A stretch of 64,000 nt of DNA from Zhongshania aquimaris (GCF_019312595.1 NZ_JAHWDQ010000001.1:1-64000), one strand, 5' to 3'. Shown: positions 26,700 through 37,066, numbered from the stretch's first letter. The notes: a model not told the origin generated them from the sequence alone. Numbers and translations: made by a program.

Positions 26700-27572
26700 A
26701 TGCGATTTGTTTTATCGACGTCGTTTAGCAGCGTCGCAGATTTAAAAAAATTAGCTATTGCCGCAGATGACTGCGGCTGGGAAGCAATGTCATTCTCTGA
26801 TCACGTCGTGAATCCAGAAAAAATTACCACTCCCTACCCTTATACCGAAAACGGCGAGCGCCGCTGGCAAGCTTTTACTGACTGGCCTGACCCTTGGGTC
26901 ATGATCGGCGCCTTAGCCAGTATTACCCGCAATTTGAAATTCACCAATAATATATTTGTGTTGCCCATGCGGAACCCGTTTTTGGTCGCTAAGGCCATCA
27001 GCACAGCGGCGATCATATCTGATAATCGGGTGATCCCCGCAATCGGAGTGGGCTGGTCGAAGGATGAATTTCAGTTGTTACAACAGGATTTCCACTCCCG
27101 CGGCAAGCGCGCCGACGAGATGGTCGAGATAATGCGCCTGCTATGGACCGGTGAGCTGGTTGAGTATCAGGGTAAGCACTACCAATTCCCCCCCTTGGAA
27201 ATGAACCCAGCACCCAGCGCGTATATTCCCATATGGGTAGGCGGCATTAGCGAAGCGGCTATGCGCCGCGCAGCGAGAATGGCAGATGGCTGGGTAACGG
27301 ATTTGCAAACGAGCGATGATATTCTCGCCAGCATTGCAAAGATCAAGGAGTACCGCCGTGAATACGGCCGCGACCATTTGCCATTTTCTGTGATGGCAAC
27401 CCCTTCAGATGCGTTTACGATCGACGGCTACCGTCGCTTAGAGGAAGGGGGTGTAAGTCATATTTTGACTATGCCTTGGCCCTTTTATCACGGCGACACC
27501 CAGGATGTGGAGAAGAAGATCGACGGCATAAAACGCTATGCGGACGATTATATCAGCGCTTTTAACCGTTAG
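26700..27572 (+). CDS. LLM-class flavin/F420-type oxidoreductase
   Basis: This 290-residue protein belongs to the luciferase-like monooxygenase superfamily, in the Rv3093c-like group often labelled F420-dependent. Diagnostic parts are WEAMSFSDHV near 27, PWVMIGALASITRN near 64, GVGWSKDEF near 115 and PIWVGGISEAAMRRAAR near 175. Gammaproteobacteria generally lack F420, so FMN is the likelier cofactor. The substrate is unknown. Its coding sequence ends about 20 bases before the convergent rlmD stop. Confidence 0.85.
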   Translation: MRFVLSTSFSSVADLKKLAIAADDCGWEAMSFSDHVVNPEKITTPYPYTENGERRWQAFTDWPDPWVMIGALASITRNLKFTNNIFVLPMRNPFLVAKAISTAAIISDNRVIPAIGVGWSKDEFQLLQQDFHSRGKRADEMVEIMRLLWTGELVEYQGKHYQFPPLEMNPAPSAYIPIWVGGISEAAMRRAARMADGWVTDLQTSDDILASIAKIKEYRREYGRDHLPFSVMATPSDAFTIDGYRRLEEGGVSHILTMPWPFYHGDTQDVEKKIDGIKRYADDYISAFNR

Positions 27573-27591
27573 ATTTTAATGCCTCTGCACA

Positions 27592-28908
27592 TCAGCGCCT
27601 AAGAAAAACCGCACTTTCGACATGGTGGGTATGTGGAAACATATCCGCCATAGCCGCATCGTCGACCTTAAACCCCGCCTGCTTAAGGATCGCGAGATCC
27701 CGCGCCAAGCTTGCTGGGCCGCATGAAATATAGACAATGCAGTTAATTGCTTGGCAGGCCGCTAATTGTTCGCACAGCGTTTTTGCGCCGGCACGGGGTG
27801 GATCTAACACCACTTTACGACAGCCCACGGGAATCGTAATTGCATCGGGATCAAATAAATCTGCGCAAAAATAGGTGGCAGGCAGGCTCTTCTCCAGTGC
27901 TTGCTGATTTGCGCATTCGATCATGCCCGCGCCCGCATCGAAGCCCATCACTTGTACGCCAGATTGCGCCAGGGCAAGGCTGAAATTACCGAGACCACAA
28001 AAGTAGTCAGCAATTAGTTCATCCGCTTCTGGCGCCAGCCAAGCGATGCACTGGGCGATAGTCTGACGATTAATTGCTGTGTTCACCTGGGTAAAATCCC
28101 CAGGCTGATAACGCAATGTCAGTGAATCCGTAACTTGGTAAGACAGCGACGCCCCAGCCCCTCGCCACGACGGCCCCTTTGTACCTACTACGCTGTGCAA
28201 AAACGCTGGTGCGGCGATATTTTGGGCGAGCTGCTCGCTGCGCTTCACATCTACAAAGCCGTCTTTTTGAATACGTATGCCAACCCGACCGTCGCGATCT
28301 GCGCTAAACACCACTTCGCCACTGGCCTTGTGACCAAAATAACGTGCCAGTGAATCTCTGGACTTAGCTAATGCAGTATTGATGGCGTCTTCGAGCAAGG
28401 GACACTGTTCAACACCCACAATACTGTGACTTGATTTAGCTTTAAATCCAAGTTCACCATTGGCATAGGCTAAGCGCGCGCGATGGCGATAGCGGGTCGC
28501 GCTAGCCTGAATTATTGCAGGGCTAAATACGGGAGATTCTCCGCCATCAATAAGCTTGCTGAGTCTCGCCAGCTTGTAGTTAAGTTGTGCTTGGTAGTCC
28601 AGGTGCTGAAGCTGGCAACCACCGCACTGATCGTAGATGGCGCAAATCGGGGTCACCCGATCTGGTGATTGCGTGTTGATCTCAACCAGCTCTGCTTCGT
28701 CAAAGCGTTTGTGAGAGCGCGAAATTTTTGCCTTTACGTGTTCGCCAGGCAGCGCACCGCCAACAAAAACCACCTTGTTATTGTAGCGAGCAACGCCGCG
28801 ACCATCGTCAGCCAAACTTTCGATCTGCAAATCTAATAGCTGCGACGGTACTTTCGCCGGCGCTTTCTTAGCGGGCTTAAATGTATTAATGGCGCGATGT
28901 TTTGCCAT
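27592..28908 (-). CDS. rlmD: 23S rRNA uracil-1939 C5-methyltransferase RlmD
   Basis: RlmD (RumA) methylates U1939 of 23S rRNA using SAM. The 438-residue protein has an N-terminal TRAM domain (about 22-80), the 4Fe-4S cysteines C89, C95 and C98 (CAIYDQCGGC) with a fourth near 168 (VEQCPLL), SAM motif YFCGLGNFSLALA, DPPRAGA, and the nucleophile cysteine in YISCGPASLARD. Most relatives read SCNP at that place; here it is SCGP. The start overlaps the stop of the small gene upstream as TAATG. Confidence 0.93.
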   Translation of the reverse strand: MAKHRAINTFKPAKKAPAKVPSQLLDLQIESLADDGRGVARYNNKVVFVGGALPGEHVKAKISRSHKRFDEAELVEINTQSPDRVTPICAIYDQCGGCQLQHLDYQAQLNYKLARLSKLIDGGESPVFSPAIIQASATRYRHRARLAYANGELGFKAKSSHSIVGVEQCPLLEDAINTALAKSRDSLARYFGHKASGEVVFSADRDGRVGIRIQKDGFVDVKRSEQLAQNIAAPAFLHSVVGTKGPSWRGAGASLSYQVTDSLTLRYQPGDFTQVNTAINRQTIAQCIAWLAPEADELIADYFCGLGNFSLALAQSGVQVMGFDAGAGMIECANQQALEKSLPATYFCADLFDPDAITIPVGCRKVVLDPPRAGAKTLCEQLAACQAINCIVYISCGPASLARDLAILKQAGFKVDDAAMADMFPHTHHVESAVFLRR

Positions 28909-29228
28909 TATTTTAGCCCCTTATTGGGAATAAACTGCTGATAATGAGTAAGGCAGGCCTGCTTGCGCTCAGCCAAGATCCGTTGTTCAACGGCATTTTC
29001 CGCTGTCGTCTCAGCCAGTTCCTCGCAGGGCAGCTCAGTAAAGTCGCGATTTTGGCTGGGCTCAATACGGATTTGCGGTGTCAGTTTCACAACGGGCAAG
29101 TCAGCCTCTTCATTTGCATAGGCGGGTGTGACTAACAAAAAGCAAACTGAAAAACTGCAGATACCCGCCAGTCGACATATCGGGGCAACACCCGGAACGC
29201 ACTTAACTTGGAAACGATTTTGGCTCAC
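28908..29228 (-). CDS. Small secreted protein of unknown function
   Basis: The 106-residue product has a signal-peptide-like hydrophobic stretch (about 20-36) ending in TPAYA, then a short polar mature part with two cysteines that could form a disulfide bond. I do not recognise the family. It is the first gene of a two-gene unit with rlmD, overlapping it by one base, and is divergent from the DAHP synthase gene. Confidence 0.55.
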   Translation of the reverse strand: MSQNRFQVKCVPGVAPICRLAGICSFSVCFLLVTPAYANEEADLPVVKLTPQIRIEPSQNRDFTELPCEELAETTAENAVEQRILAERKQACLTHYQQFIPNKGLK

Positions 29229-29357
29229 TCGGTAATTTTCCCTGCAAATTCAGCGTATTTTACCTGCCTAAGGCGGTACTGGATATTTAATTGGCATACT
29301 TTTACGTTAGAATGGTGAGCTGAATTAAGTTTATAGGTCTCCGAAACCGGAAGTATT

Positions 29358-30431
29358 ATGTCTAACACCGTTATTGAAAACGTCAATGTCGATGCGCAGG
29401 AAATTCTTATCACCCCTGCTGCATTAAAAGCTGCTCTGCCAATGAGCGACGCCGCTAAAGAAGTTGTTTCACGTGGTCGCGATACTGTCAGAAATATCCT
29501 GGACGGCAAAGATCACCGCATGTTTGTGGTTGTGGGCCCATGCTCTATCCACGATGTGGACGCGGCAATGGACTATGCTCGGCGCTTAAAGAAATTAGCC
29601 GATGAAGTTAGTGACACGCTGGTTATAATCATGCGCGTGTATTTCGAAAAGCCCCGCACCACCGTAGGCTGGAAAGGCTTAATCAACGACCCTTATTTAA
29701 ATGACACCTTTAAAATTGAAGACGGTCTCCACATCGGTCGCAAATTGCTACTCGATATTAGCGAGCTGGGTTTGCCAACCTCAACCGAAGCATTAGACCC
29801 CATTTCGCCGCAGTATTTGCAAGATTGCATCTCTTGGTCGGCGATTGGTGCGCGCACCACCGAATCACAAACCCACCGAGAAATGGCCAGTGGCCTGTCC
29901 TCCGCCGTGGGCTTCAAAAATGGCACCGACGGCGGCTTAACCGTTGCACTAAACGCCATTGGTTCAGCGGTAAAACCACACCGGTTTCTGGGCATTAATG
30001 GCGAAGGGCAAGTTGCGGTCATCCATACCCGAGGGAACGCCTACACCCATATCGTTCTGCGCGGCGGCAGCCAAGGCCCCAATTACGATTCAGTGCATAT
30101 TAAGTTGTGCGAAGCAGAGTTGGATAAGTGCGGCATACCCTTGAATATTATGGTGGATACCAGTCACGCGAATTCCAGTAAGCAGCCATCGCTGCAGCCC
30201 CTGGTTATTGAAAACGTGACCAATCAGGTGATTGAAGGCAACACCTCTATTATTGGCCTAATGGTAGAAAGCAATATTAATGCTGGCAATCAAAGCATTC
30301 CGGAAGATCTGTCCAAGCTCGCTTACGGTGTGTCGGTCACTGACGGCTGTATTGGCTGGGAAGACACGGAAACCGCGCTGCGAACTATGCGCGAACGCTT
30401 AAAAGATGTACTGCCAAAGCGAAAACGCTAA
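29358..30431 (+). CDS. aroG: 3-deoxy-7-phosphoheptulonate (DAHP) synthase
   Basis: This class I DAHP synthase condenses phosphoenolpyruvate with erythrose 4-phosphate, the first step of aromatic amino acid synthesis. The 357-residue protein shows VVGPCSIHD (about 55-63), MRVYFEKPRTTVGWKG (91-106), the metal and substrate residues in GARTTESQTHREMASGLS, and VDTSHANSSKQ. The length matches the AroG/AroF/AroH group. Which amino acid inhibits it cannot be read with certainty. A strong terminator follows the stop. Confidence 0.94.
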   Translation: MSNTVIENVNVDAQEILITPAALKAALPMSDAAKEVVSRGRDTVRNILDGKDHRMFVVVGPCSIHDVDAAMDYARRLKKLADEVSDTLVIIMRVYFEKPRTTVGWKGLINDPYLNDTFKIEDGLHIGRKLLLDISELGLPTSTEALDPISPQYLQDCISWSAIGARTTESQTHREMASGLSSAVGFKNGTDGGLTVALNAIGSAVKPHRFLGINGEGQVAVIHTRGNAYTHIVLRGGSQGPNYDSVHIKLCEAELDKCGIPLNIMVDTSHANSSKQPSLQPLVIENVTNQVIEGNTSIIGLMVESNINAGNQSIPEDLSKLAYGVSVTDGCIGWEDTETALRTMRERLKDVLPKRKR

Positions 30432-30451
30432 GGTTTTTAGAGCCTGTGATT

Positions 30452-30476
30452 AAAGCGCCTGCGGGCGCTTTTTTTT
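30452..30476 (+). terminator. Rho-independent terminator after DAHP synthase
   Basis: AAGCGCC-TGCG-GGCGCTT is a perfect seven-base stem with a four-base loop, followed by a run of T. It begins about 20 bases after the aroG stop. Confidence 0.9.
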
Positions 30477-30484
30477 GCCTAAAC

Positions 30485-30587
30485 TTTTGGATAAGGAAAA
30501 TCCAATATGCTGCGCGGCACGTAAAGCCCATGCTTCACAACCATAATGCATGGTTTATTTGCCCCTAGCTTCTAGGGGCTTTTTTTC
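30485..30587 (+). ncRNA. Possible small RNA with its own terminator
   Basis: After the aroG terminator a second one occurs about 110 bases on. Between them lies a hairpin AACCAT-AATGC-ATGGTT (30539-30555), a U-rich single-stranded stretch (TTATTT) and then the terminator stem at 30561-30579. That order is the usual 3' half of an Hfq-binding small RNA. No open frame or strong promoter was found, so the 5' end is a guess. It matches no RNA family I can name. Confidence 0.35.
30561..30587 (+). terminator. Second strong terminator between aroG and the EEP gene
   Basis: GCCCCTAG-CTT-CTAGGGGC is an eight-base perfect stem with a three-base loop, followed by TTTTTTTT. It points along the plus strand although no plus-strand gene lies between it and the aroG terminator. 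Confidence 0.85.
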
Positions 30588-30616
30588 GCTATCTCTCAAA
30601 AGCCAGCCCAAAATAC

Positions 30617-31354
30617 TCACTTAATGAGCTCTAGTTCTGCGTAAAGAGCGCAGTGATCTGAGAGTGAGCGCCAAGGTTCACCACTAAGCCGCTTCGCCGT
30701 CACTGCAGTAAAACCTCTAAAATAAATTCTATCTAATCGCAGTACGGGACGCTTGGCCGGAAAGGTTTTGGCAAGCCTACCGTTCGCCTGCACAGATGCT
30801 TCGCACAAATTTAAGATACGCTTAAAGCGTGAATGCAGCGAGCCGCTCCAGTCGTTAAAGTCGCCGGCGATGATTAACGGTGCATCAGCAGGAATTTTCT
30901 CTGCTATAACCGCTTCCAAACGCTTGAATTGCCGGCGACGCTCCCAGCCCAGCAGGCCCATATGCACGCAAATCACATAGATACCAGGCTCAATGACACT
31001 GAGTAGCAAGCCGCGCTGTGAGCGTCGATACACAGAGACATCGATATTCTCGCTGTCGACAATCGGGTATTTGCTGAGAATGGCATTGCCGTGGTGACCG
31101 TGGTCATACACTGCATTTTTACCGTAGGAGAAATGCGGCCAAACCGTGTCAGCCAGAAACTCAAATTGACCCTCGTCAATCCAACCATCGATCTGCGAGG
31201 CGTGCTGGCTGTTTTCGCCAACGACTTCCTGAAGAAAAACCACTTCGGCATCGACACTACGAATACTTTCGCGAATTTGCTTGAGAAGGAATTGCCGATT
31301 TGCAGAACAAAAACCTTTGTGCACATTGTAGGAAAGGACGCGTAATACCGACAT
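30617..31354 (-). CDS. Endonuclease/exonuclease/phosphatase family protein
   Basis: The 245-residue protein has the EEP fold found in exonuclease III, DNase I and inositol phosphatases: SYNVHKG near 8, FLQEVVGE near 40 (catalytic Glu), IIAGDFNDW near 160, RLDRIYFRG near 211 and SDHCALYAEL at the end. It resembles the YbhP group, often next to cardiolipin synthase genes, though none is present here. Whether it acts on nucleic acid or lipid phosphate is unknown. It lies nine bases downstream of the YchJ gene. Confidence 0.85.
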   Translation of the reverse strand: MSVLRVLSYNVHKGFCSANRQFLLKQIRESIRSVDAEVVFLQEVVGENSQHASQIDGWIDEGQFEFLADTVWPHFSYGKNAVYDHGHHGNAILSKYPIVDSENIDVSVYRRSQRGLLLSVIEPGIYVICVHMGLLGWERRRQFKRLEAVIAEKIPADAPLIIAGDFNDWSGSLHSRFKRILNLCEASVQANGRLAKTFPAKRPVLRLDRIYFRGFTAVTAKRLSGEPWRSLSDHCALYAELELIK

Positions 31355-31362
31355 TCAAGCTC

Positions 31363-31827
31363 CTATTCGGGATGGCACTTCTTTATTTTCCGACCGCTAC
31401 CGCACCAGCAGGTTTCATTCCTGGCAAGTGAGATTGGCGGTAGCATATCACCATCCACATAAAACCATTGGCCGTCTTCAAAAAGAAATCGCGAGCGCTC
31501 ATGGAGTTGCCCGCTGGTATCGCCATCGATGTAAAATGCCGCGAACTCGACCTCGCCCTGTTGCTGACCATCCTTACCTTGCTGGCTGCGAATGACCTTG
31601 AGCGAGCGCCATTCGGTACTACCAAAGCTGCGCAGCAGCGCCTTCTTACTTTCCTTGGCCCGCTTATCTAAATGTAAAGTGGCAAGTAGGTAATCTGCAT
31701 TTTGAAGACAAAAAGCACTAAATCGGGAGCGCATTAGCGCTTCGGCACTTGGCGCCGCACTCTCACCACTTAAGTACTTATTACAACATTGGTCGAAATG
31801 AGTACCGCTGCCGCAGTAGCAAAGCAC
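31363..31827 (-). CDS. YchJ-family SEC-C metal-binding protein
   Basis: The 154-residue protein has SEC-C zinc-binding motifs at both ends: CYCGSGTHFDQCC near the N-terminus and CWCGSGRKIKKCH at the C-terminus, around an NTF2-like core. This is the layout of YchJ, whose function is unknown. I place the start at the GTG at 31827, six bases after AGG and just downstream of the thioesterase stop. A longer in-frame start at 31890 would overlap that gene. Confidence 0.85.
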   Translation of the reverse strand: MLCYCGSGTHFDQCCNKYLSGESAAPSAEALMRSRFSAFCLQNADYLLATLHLDKRAKESKKALLRSFGSTEWRSLKVIRSQQGKDGQQQGEVEFAAFYIDGDTSGQLHERSRFLFEDGQWFYVDGDMLPPISLARNETCWCGSGRKIKKCHPE

Positions 31828-31832
31828 GATAC

Positions 31833-32258
31833 CTAGGATTCGTTTGTCGTTTCTGGGGGAAGCACACCACTGATATCGGTCGCCTCCCATTCGGTTGGGA
31901 GTGCAGTGGACTTTCTGGTTTCGCGATCAAAGCCAACCAATACCGTTTGGCAGGTAGTCGCCAGCGCGCCATTAGCATAGATGTGATGCTCGATGGTCAT
32001 ACTCTTGGTACCCATTTTTGAGCACCAAGTGTCTACTATCACGGTGTTATCAAAGCAAATCTCGCGAAGCATATCCATTTTAACGCTGGCAACAACGTGC
32101 GACGGATTCGCGCGCTCGCTAATATTAGAAACGTTTCTAAAAAACGTGACCCGCGCCAAATCAAAATATTGAGCGTAGTAGCTGTTTGATACGTGCCCGA
32201 GGATATCAAGGTCGGAAAACCGCACCTGAATCTCTGTGCGCGAATGGGGTAACTGCAT
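31833..32258 (-). CDS. Acyl-CoA thioesterase, 4HBT hotdog family
   Basis: The 141-residue protein has the hotdog thioesterase pattern. VRFSDLDILGHVSNSYYAQYFD (quoted here as RFSDLDILGHV) near residue 13 holds the catalytic Asp, as in 4-hydroxybenzoyl-CoA thioesterase and YbgC. It would release free acids from acyl-CoA. The gene is followed closely by the YchJ and EEP genes, forming a likely three-gene unit. Confidence 0.87.
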   Translation of the reverse strand: MQLPHSRTEIQVRFSDLDILGHVSNSYYAQYFDLARVTFFRNVSNISERANPSHVVASVKMDMLREICFDNTVIVDTWCSKMGTKSMTIEHHIYANGALATTCQTVLVGFDRETRKSTALPTEWEATDISGVLPPETTNES

Positions 32259-32275
32259 AGTGTATTGTCCTAGAG

Positions 32276-32308
32276 AGCCAAGCCCTAAGCATAAGGGCTG
32301 GCTTTTTT
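32276..32308 (+). terminator. Plus-strand-oriented terminator hairpin between two minus-strand genes
   Basis: AGCC-A-AGCCCT pairs with AGGGCT-GGCT across a seven-base loop, with one bulged A, and six T follow on the plus strand. The minus-strand side has no T-run. It lies between nfuA and the thioesterase, both read leftwards, so it would stop only antisense transcripts. Confidence 0.5.
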
Positions 32309-32332
32309 GAGTGCGCTGGCGATCGCGCGTTA

Positions 32333-32932
32333 CTATTTGAAGTAAGCGTTCTCGGTATTGCTGTGGTCGGTAGAGTCCTTAACACCGGCTAAGCCAGGCA
32401 CTTTTTCTATTAAGGTTTTCTCAACACCTTCTTTAAGCGTGACATCGACCATGCCGCAACCTTGGCAGCCGCCGCCAAACTTCAAAATGGCAAACTTATC
32501 GTCAGTCAGCTCCTGGAGTGACACTTCTCCACCGTGCGCTGCCAATGAAGGGTTTACTTCGTTGTAAAGAACATAGTTAATTTGATCTTCTAACGGGCTA
32601 TTTGCATCGACGCGCGGTAACCGCGCATTAGGTGCCTTGATCGTTAGCTGCCCACCCATGCGATCCTTGGAGTAATCGATAAACGCTTCGTCCAAGAATG
32701 GGATGCTCCGCCCCTCAAAATAGGCTTTGAATTGCGGGTAGTCACGTATCACATCATGTTCAGTCATATCGCCTTCGCGGCAATAGGCGATGCAGGTTTC
32801 CGCTTTCGGTGTACCAGGTTGCGTAATGAACACCCGTACGCCAATCACATCATCCTGCTTTGTCAAAAGATCCGCGAGGTAGTCTTGGGCTGACTCTGTG
32901 ATCGTCAAATTAACGGCTGTTTGCTCTGTCGA
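32333..32932 (-). CDS. nfuA: Fe-S biogenesis protein NfuA
   Basis: NfuA carries and delivers 4Fe-4S clusters. With the ATG at 32932, preceded by AGAGG at a good distance, the protein has 199 residues. It has an N-terminal A-type-like domain without the usual cysteines (about 5-100) and a C-terminal Nfu domain with [12 protein letters not shown] (CxxC) near 155. An in-frame start at 32977 would add 15 residues and lacks the ribosome site. It stands alone, divergent from metH. Confidence 0.94.
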   Translation of the reverse strand, partial: STEQTAVNLTITESAQDYLADLLTKQDDVIGVRVFITQPGTPKAETCIAYCREGDMTEHDVIRDYPQFKAYFEGRSIPFLDEAFIDYSKDRMGGQLTIKAPNARLPRVDANSPLEDQINYVLYNEVNPSLAAHGGEVSLQELTDDKFAILKFGGGCQGCGMVDVTLKEGVEKTLIEKVPGLAGVKDSTDHSNTENAYFK

Positions 32933-33085
32933 CATAATTACCTCTGTATATCTCGCTGTTTTGCCAAACAATTTCAATGCTGGGCCGTGTATCTGTTAGA
33001 ATTGCACAGTTTACCATGAAGCCCATTCCGGCCACAGCCCGAGACGCGCTTTAGCTATTTAATTGTTTTTAATATCAGGATATTC

Positions 33086-36000
33086 ATGAGCCAGCCCACG
33101 CATCGCATCGCCCAACTCACCCAAGCACTAAAAGATCGCATATTGATTATCGATGGTGCTATGGGCAGTTTGATTCAAAGCTATAAGCTTGAGGAGATGG
33201 ACTATCGCGGCTCTCGTTTTGCTGAATTCCATAAAGATTTAAAGGGTAATAATGATTTATTAACCCTCACTCGGCCAGACGTTATTCGAGAGATCCATCA
33301 AGCCTATTTAGATTCCGGTGCAGATGTCATCGAAACCAATACCTTTAATTCAACGGCTGTTGCCCAAGACGATTATGAGCTAGGCGAGATAGCTGAAGAG
33401 TTAAATCGTGCTGGCGCCGCGTTAGCGCGCGAAGTCTGCGATGCAGAAACGGCTAAGAATCCCGACAAACCGCGTTTCGTCGCCGGTGTCATCGGCCCCA
33501 CCCCGCGCACCGCGTCTATCTCACCAGACGTAAATGATCCCGGCGCCCGCAATATTAATTTTGATCAGCTCGTAGAAAATTACTATGCAGCGACTCGCGG
33601 CCTGATTGATGGCGGCGCCGATATTCTGATGATTGAGACGGTATTTGACAGTCTCAACGCCAAAGCAGCGGTCTACGCGGTATTGCAATACTTTGAAGAC
33701 AGCGGCAAAAAGCTGCCGATTATGATCTCCGTGACCTTCCCTGACACCAGTGGCCGAACCTTGTCTGGGCAGACCCCAACAGCTTTCTGGAATTCTATCG
33801 CCCACGCAAAGCCATTGATCATCGGTACAAATTGTGGCCGTAGATTCAGTGAGATACGACCATTTGTTGAAGAGCTTTGTGAAGCATCTGACTGCTATTT
33901 TAGCGGTCACTTTAATGCTGGCCTACCCAATGAGTTTGGTGAATACGACGAAACGCCTGAGGACATGCACGGCGAGTTAAAAGAGTTTGCACAGCGCGGC
34001 TTCTTGAATTTGGTCGGCGGTTGCTGCGGCACCACACCCGCACACATAAAAGCCATAGGCGAAGCGATGGACGGTATTGCACCTCGGCCACTGCCAATTC
34101 GTGAGCCCATATGCCGTTTAGCCGGTTTAGAGCCCTTTCATATTGGCCCCGACTCCCTGTTTGTGAATGTCGGCGAACGCTGCAACGTCACTGGCTCGGC
34201 TGCATTCAAACGCCTAATCCTGGAAAATGACTACGATGCAGCACTGTCGGTTGCCCGTCAGCAAGTGGAGAATGGTGCTCAGGTTATCGACATCAATATG
34301 GATGAAGGCATGCTCGATGCCGAGAAAGCCATCGTCACCTTCTTAAACTTGGTTGCCGCAGAGCCGGATATTTGCCGGGTTCCCATTATGGTCGACTCAT
34401 CCAAATGGGATGTGATCGAAGCGGGACTCAAGTGCATTCAGGGTAAGCCTGTCGTCAACTCCATCTCGCTAAAGGAAGGCGAGCAAGAATTTCGCGAGCG
34501 CGCCCGCTCCTGCTTAAAGTACGGCGCTGCGGTGGTCGTCATGGCTTTTGACGAAGACGGCCAAGCAGACACCTTTAAGCGCAAATCTGAAATCTGCAAG
34601 CGCAGCTACGATATCTTGGTTGATGAAATAGGCTTTCCGCCACAAGACATTATTTTTGACCCGAATATTTTTGCAGTCGCTACCGGCATAGATGAGCACA
34701 ACAATTACGCCGTCGACTTTATTGAAGCGACAGCTTATATCAAAAAAGAGCTTCCCTATGCGATGGTATCGGGCGGCGTTTCAAACGTGTCGTTCTCCTT
34801 TCGTGGCAACAATCCTGTGCGAGAGGCTATTCACTCCGTATTTCTATACCACGCCATTAAGGCCGGTATGGACATGGGGATTGTTAACGCCAGCCAGCTA
34901 GCTATTTACGACGACCTACCCGCTGAGCTGAAGGATCACGTAGAAGACGTTATTCTCAATCGCCGCAGCGACAGCACCGAGCGCCTGCTCAACATTGCCG
35001 ACAAATACAAAGGCGATGGCAGCACCGCCGAAAACAAAGAAGATCTGAGCTGGCGTGAGCTGCCAGTAAATAAGCGGATTGAGCATGCCTTGGTGAAAGG
35101 TATATCAACCTATATAGAAGAAGATGCAGAAGCTGCACGCGCCGCCGCCGTTAAACCCATAGATGTTATAGAAGGCGCATTAATGGACGGCATGAACGTG
35201 GTTGGAGATCTTTTCGGCGACGGTAAAATGTTTCTGCCGCAGGTGGTCAAATCCGCTCGGGTAATGAAACAGGCGGTCGCCTACCTCAACCCCTATATCG
35301 AGGCGGGTAAAGAAGTGGGCGCCAAAGCCAACGGCAAAGTACTGATGGCAACGGTCAAAGGCGATGTTCATGATATTGGCAAAAATATCGTCGGTGTTGT
35401 GCTGCAATGCAATAACTTCGAGGTGATAGATCTCGGCGTGATGGTCTCTTGTGAAAAAATACTAGAAACCGCGAAGCGCGAAAATGTCGACATAATCGGC
35501 CTGAGCGGCCTGATCACCCCTTCTTTAGACGAAATGGTTCATGTGGCAAGTGAGATGGAACGCCTTGGCTTCACGATTCCCCTCATGATTGGTGGCGCAA
35601 CAACATCAAAAGCACATACAGCCGTAAAAATTGAACCTAGATACAAGAATGATGCCACTGTATACGTCGCCGATGCCTCGCGCAGCGTTGCTGTAGCCAC
35701 ACAGCTCATTAGCCAAGATCTAAAGGCAGCTTTTGTTGCTGAGCGTAAAGACGAATATGAGCGCGTTCGCGCGCGCCGCGCCGGCAACCAAGGCAAAAAA
35801 CGGCTTCACAGCTACCAAGCAGCCTGCGATTTGGCCTATCAATGGGACTGGGCAAACTACACGCCCCCTACTCCAACATTTTTGGGCACACGGGCATTTA
35901 CCGACTACCCGCTAGAAGAGCTCAGAGAAACAATCGACTGGACCCCCTTCTTTATTTCGTGGGGCTTGGCGGGCAAATACCCGAAAATCCTCGATGATGA

Positions 36001-36784
36001 AACGGTTGGCGAAGCGGCGCGCAATCTGTTTAAAGACGCGCAGCAAATGCTGGACAAAATCATTAGCGAGAAATTGCTACAGGCAAACGGTGTAATCGGC
36101 TTTTGGCCCGCCAAGCGCTCTGGTAGCGATGATATTGCCGTGTTTAATCCGGCGGGCGGCAAGCAGCTGGCAACGCTGCATCATCTTCGCCAGCAGTCTC
36201 AAAAGCCAGATGATAAGCCTCAGATGAGCTTGGCTGACTACATTGCGCCAGAAGAAAGTGGTATTGCCGACTTCGTTGGTGGCTTTGCGGTAACAACCGG
36301 CTTGGGCGCTGATGAACTCGCGGCCCAATACGAGAAAGCGAACGACGATTACAATTCCATCATGGTCAAGGCGCTGGCTGACCGCTTAGCCGAGTCCTTT
36401 GCCGAGACGCTCCACCGCCGTGTTCGCAAAGAGTTCTGGCACTACGCGCCCGATGAAGAGCTAACAAATGAGCAGCTTATCAAGGAAAGCTACCAAGGAA
36501 TTCGGCCTGCACCGGGGTATCCCGCCTGCCCGGACCACACTGAAAAAACAACGCTGTTTGAGTTATTAGACGCCACCAATGAAACAGGTATTATTTTAAC
36601 AGAGCACTTGGCGATGCACCCCGCCGCGGCAGTCAGTGGATTTTATTACTCTCACCCGCAATCGCGTTATTTTGCTGTGGGCCGCATTGCGAAGGATCAG
36701 GTTGCCTCCATAGCCAAACGCAAGGGCATGGAAATGACCGCAATGGAGCGGTGGTTGTCGCCAATTTTGGATTACGATCCATAG
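33086..36784 (+). CDS. metH: Cobalamin-dependent methionine synthase
   Basis: MetH transfers methyl groups from methyltetrahydrofolate to homocysteine through methylcobalamin. The 1232-residue protein has all four modules: the homocysteine domain with zinc cysteines in GTNCG and GGCCGT (about 1-330), the pterin domain (about 350-615) with [10 protein letters not shown], the cobalamin domain with the cap and [11 protein letters not shown] (DxHxxG) near 755, and the C-terminal reactivation domain ending in RYFAVGRI. The length is typical. AGGA lies eight bases before the ATG. No riboswitch was seen upstream. The organism must obtain or make B12. Confidence 0.97.
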   Translation: MSQPTHRIAQLTQALKDRILIIDGAMGSLIQSYKLEEMDYRGSRFAEFHKDLKGNNDLLTLTRPDVIREIHQAYLDSGADVIETNTFNSTAVAQDDYELGEIAEELNRAGAALAREVCDAETAKNPDKPRFVAGVIGPTPRTASISPDVNDPGARNINFDQLVENYYAATRGLIDGGADILMIETVFDSLNAKAAVYAVLQYFEDSGKKLPIMISVTFPDTSGRTLSGQTPTAFWNSIAHAKPLIIGTNCGRRFSEIRPFVEELCEASDCYFSGHFNAGLPNEFGEYDETPEDMHGELKEFAQRGFLNLVGGCCGTTPAHIKAIGEAMDGIAPRPLPIREPICRLAGLEPFHIGPDSLFVNVGERCNVTGSAAFKRLILENDYDAALSVARQQVENGAQVIDINMDEGMLDAEKAIVTFLNLVAAEPDICRVPIMVDSSKWDVIEAGLKCIQGKPVVNSISLKEGEQEFRERARSCLKYGAAVVVMAFDEDGQADTFKRKSEICKRSYDILVDEIGFPPQDIIFDPNIFAVATGIDEHNNYAVDFIEATAYIKKELPYAMVSGGVSNVSFSFRGNNPVREAIHSVFLYHAIKAGMDMGIVNASQLAIYDDLPAELKDHVEDVILNRRSDSTERLLNIADKYKGDGSTAENKEDLSWRELPVNKRIEHALVKGISTYIEEDAEAARAAAVKPIDVIEGALMDGMNVVGDLFGDGKMFLPQVVKSARVMKQAVAYLNPYIEAGKEVGAKANGKVLMATVKGDVHDIGKNIVGVVLQCNNFEVIDLGVMVSCEKILETAKRENVDIIGLSGLITPSLDEMVHVASEMERLGFTIPLMIGGATTSKAHTAVKIEPRYKNDATVYVADASRSVAVATQLISQDLKAAFVAERKDEYERVRARRAGNQGKKRLHSYQAACDLAYQWDWANYTPPTPTFLGTRAFTDYPLEELRETIDWTPFFISWGLAGKYPKILDDETVGEAARNLFKDAQQMLDKIISEKLLQANGVIGFWPAKRSGSDDIAVFNPAGGKQLATLHHLRQQSQKPDDKPQMSLADYIAPEESGIADFVGGFAVTTGLGADELAAQYEKANDDYNSIMVKALADRLAESFAETLHRRVRKEFWHYAPDEELTNEQLIKESYQGIRPAPGYPACPDHTEKTTLFELLDATNETGIILTEHLAMHPAAAVSGFYYSHPQSRYFAVGRIAKDQVASIAKRKGMEMTAMERWLSPILDYDP

Positions 36785-36834
36785 CCACTCGAACTAACCG
36801 CTGCGCACGAATTGAATATTGATAGGAGTTATAA

Positions 36835-37044
36835 ATGACAGATTCCGACGACGACACCAAGAAGCCTGGCCCAATTGCAGTTATTGGAAGCGTAATTTCG
36901 GCGGCTTTTGGTGTGCAGAGCAGTAAAAATCGAGAACGCGACTTCACCCATGGCCGCTTTAGAAACTACGTCATTACCGCGATTATTTTCGTTGGCGTCT
37001 TTATCGCCACCGTCTATACCATCGTGCAAATAGTCTTGAAATAA
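36835..37044 (+). CDS. DUF2970-family small membrane protein
   Basis: The 69-residue protein has the DUF2970 pattern: an N-terminal acidic part, VIGSVISAAFGVQS, then a basic stretch (SSKNRERD) and a single C-terminal membrane helix of about 20 residues. Function is unknown; the family is widespread in gamma- and betaproteobacteria. GATAGGAG before the ATG is a good ribosome site. It lies 50 bases after metH and ends before a bidirectional terminator. Confidence 0.8.
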   Translation: MTDSDDDTKKPGPIAVIGSVISAAFGVQSSKNRERDFTHGRFRNYVITAIIFVGVFIATVYTIVQIVLK

Positions 37045-37066
37045 GACTGCGTCTTGATATTCAGTC

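Noticed and set aside
33000-33085. SAM or cobalamin riboswitch before metH
   Set aside because: The short leader has no conserved box or stem order of either class.
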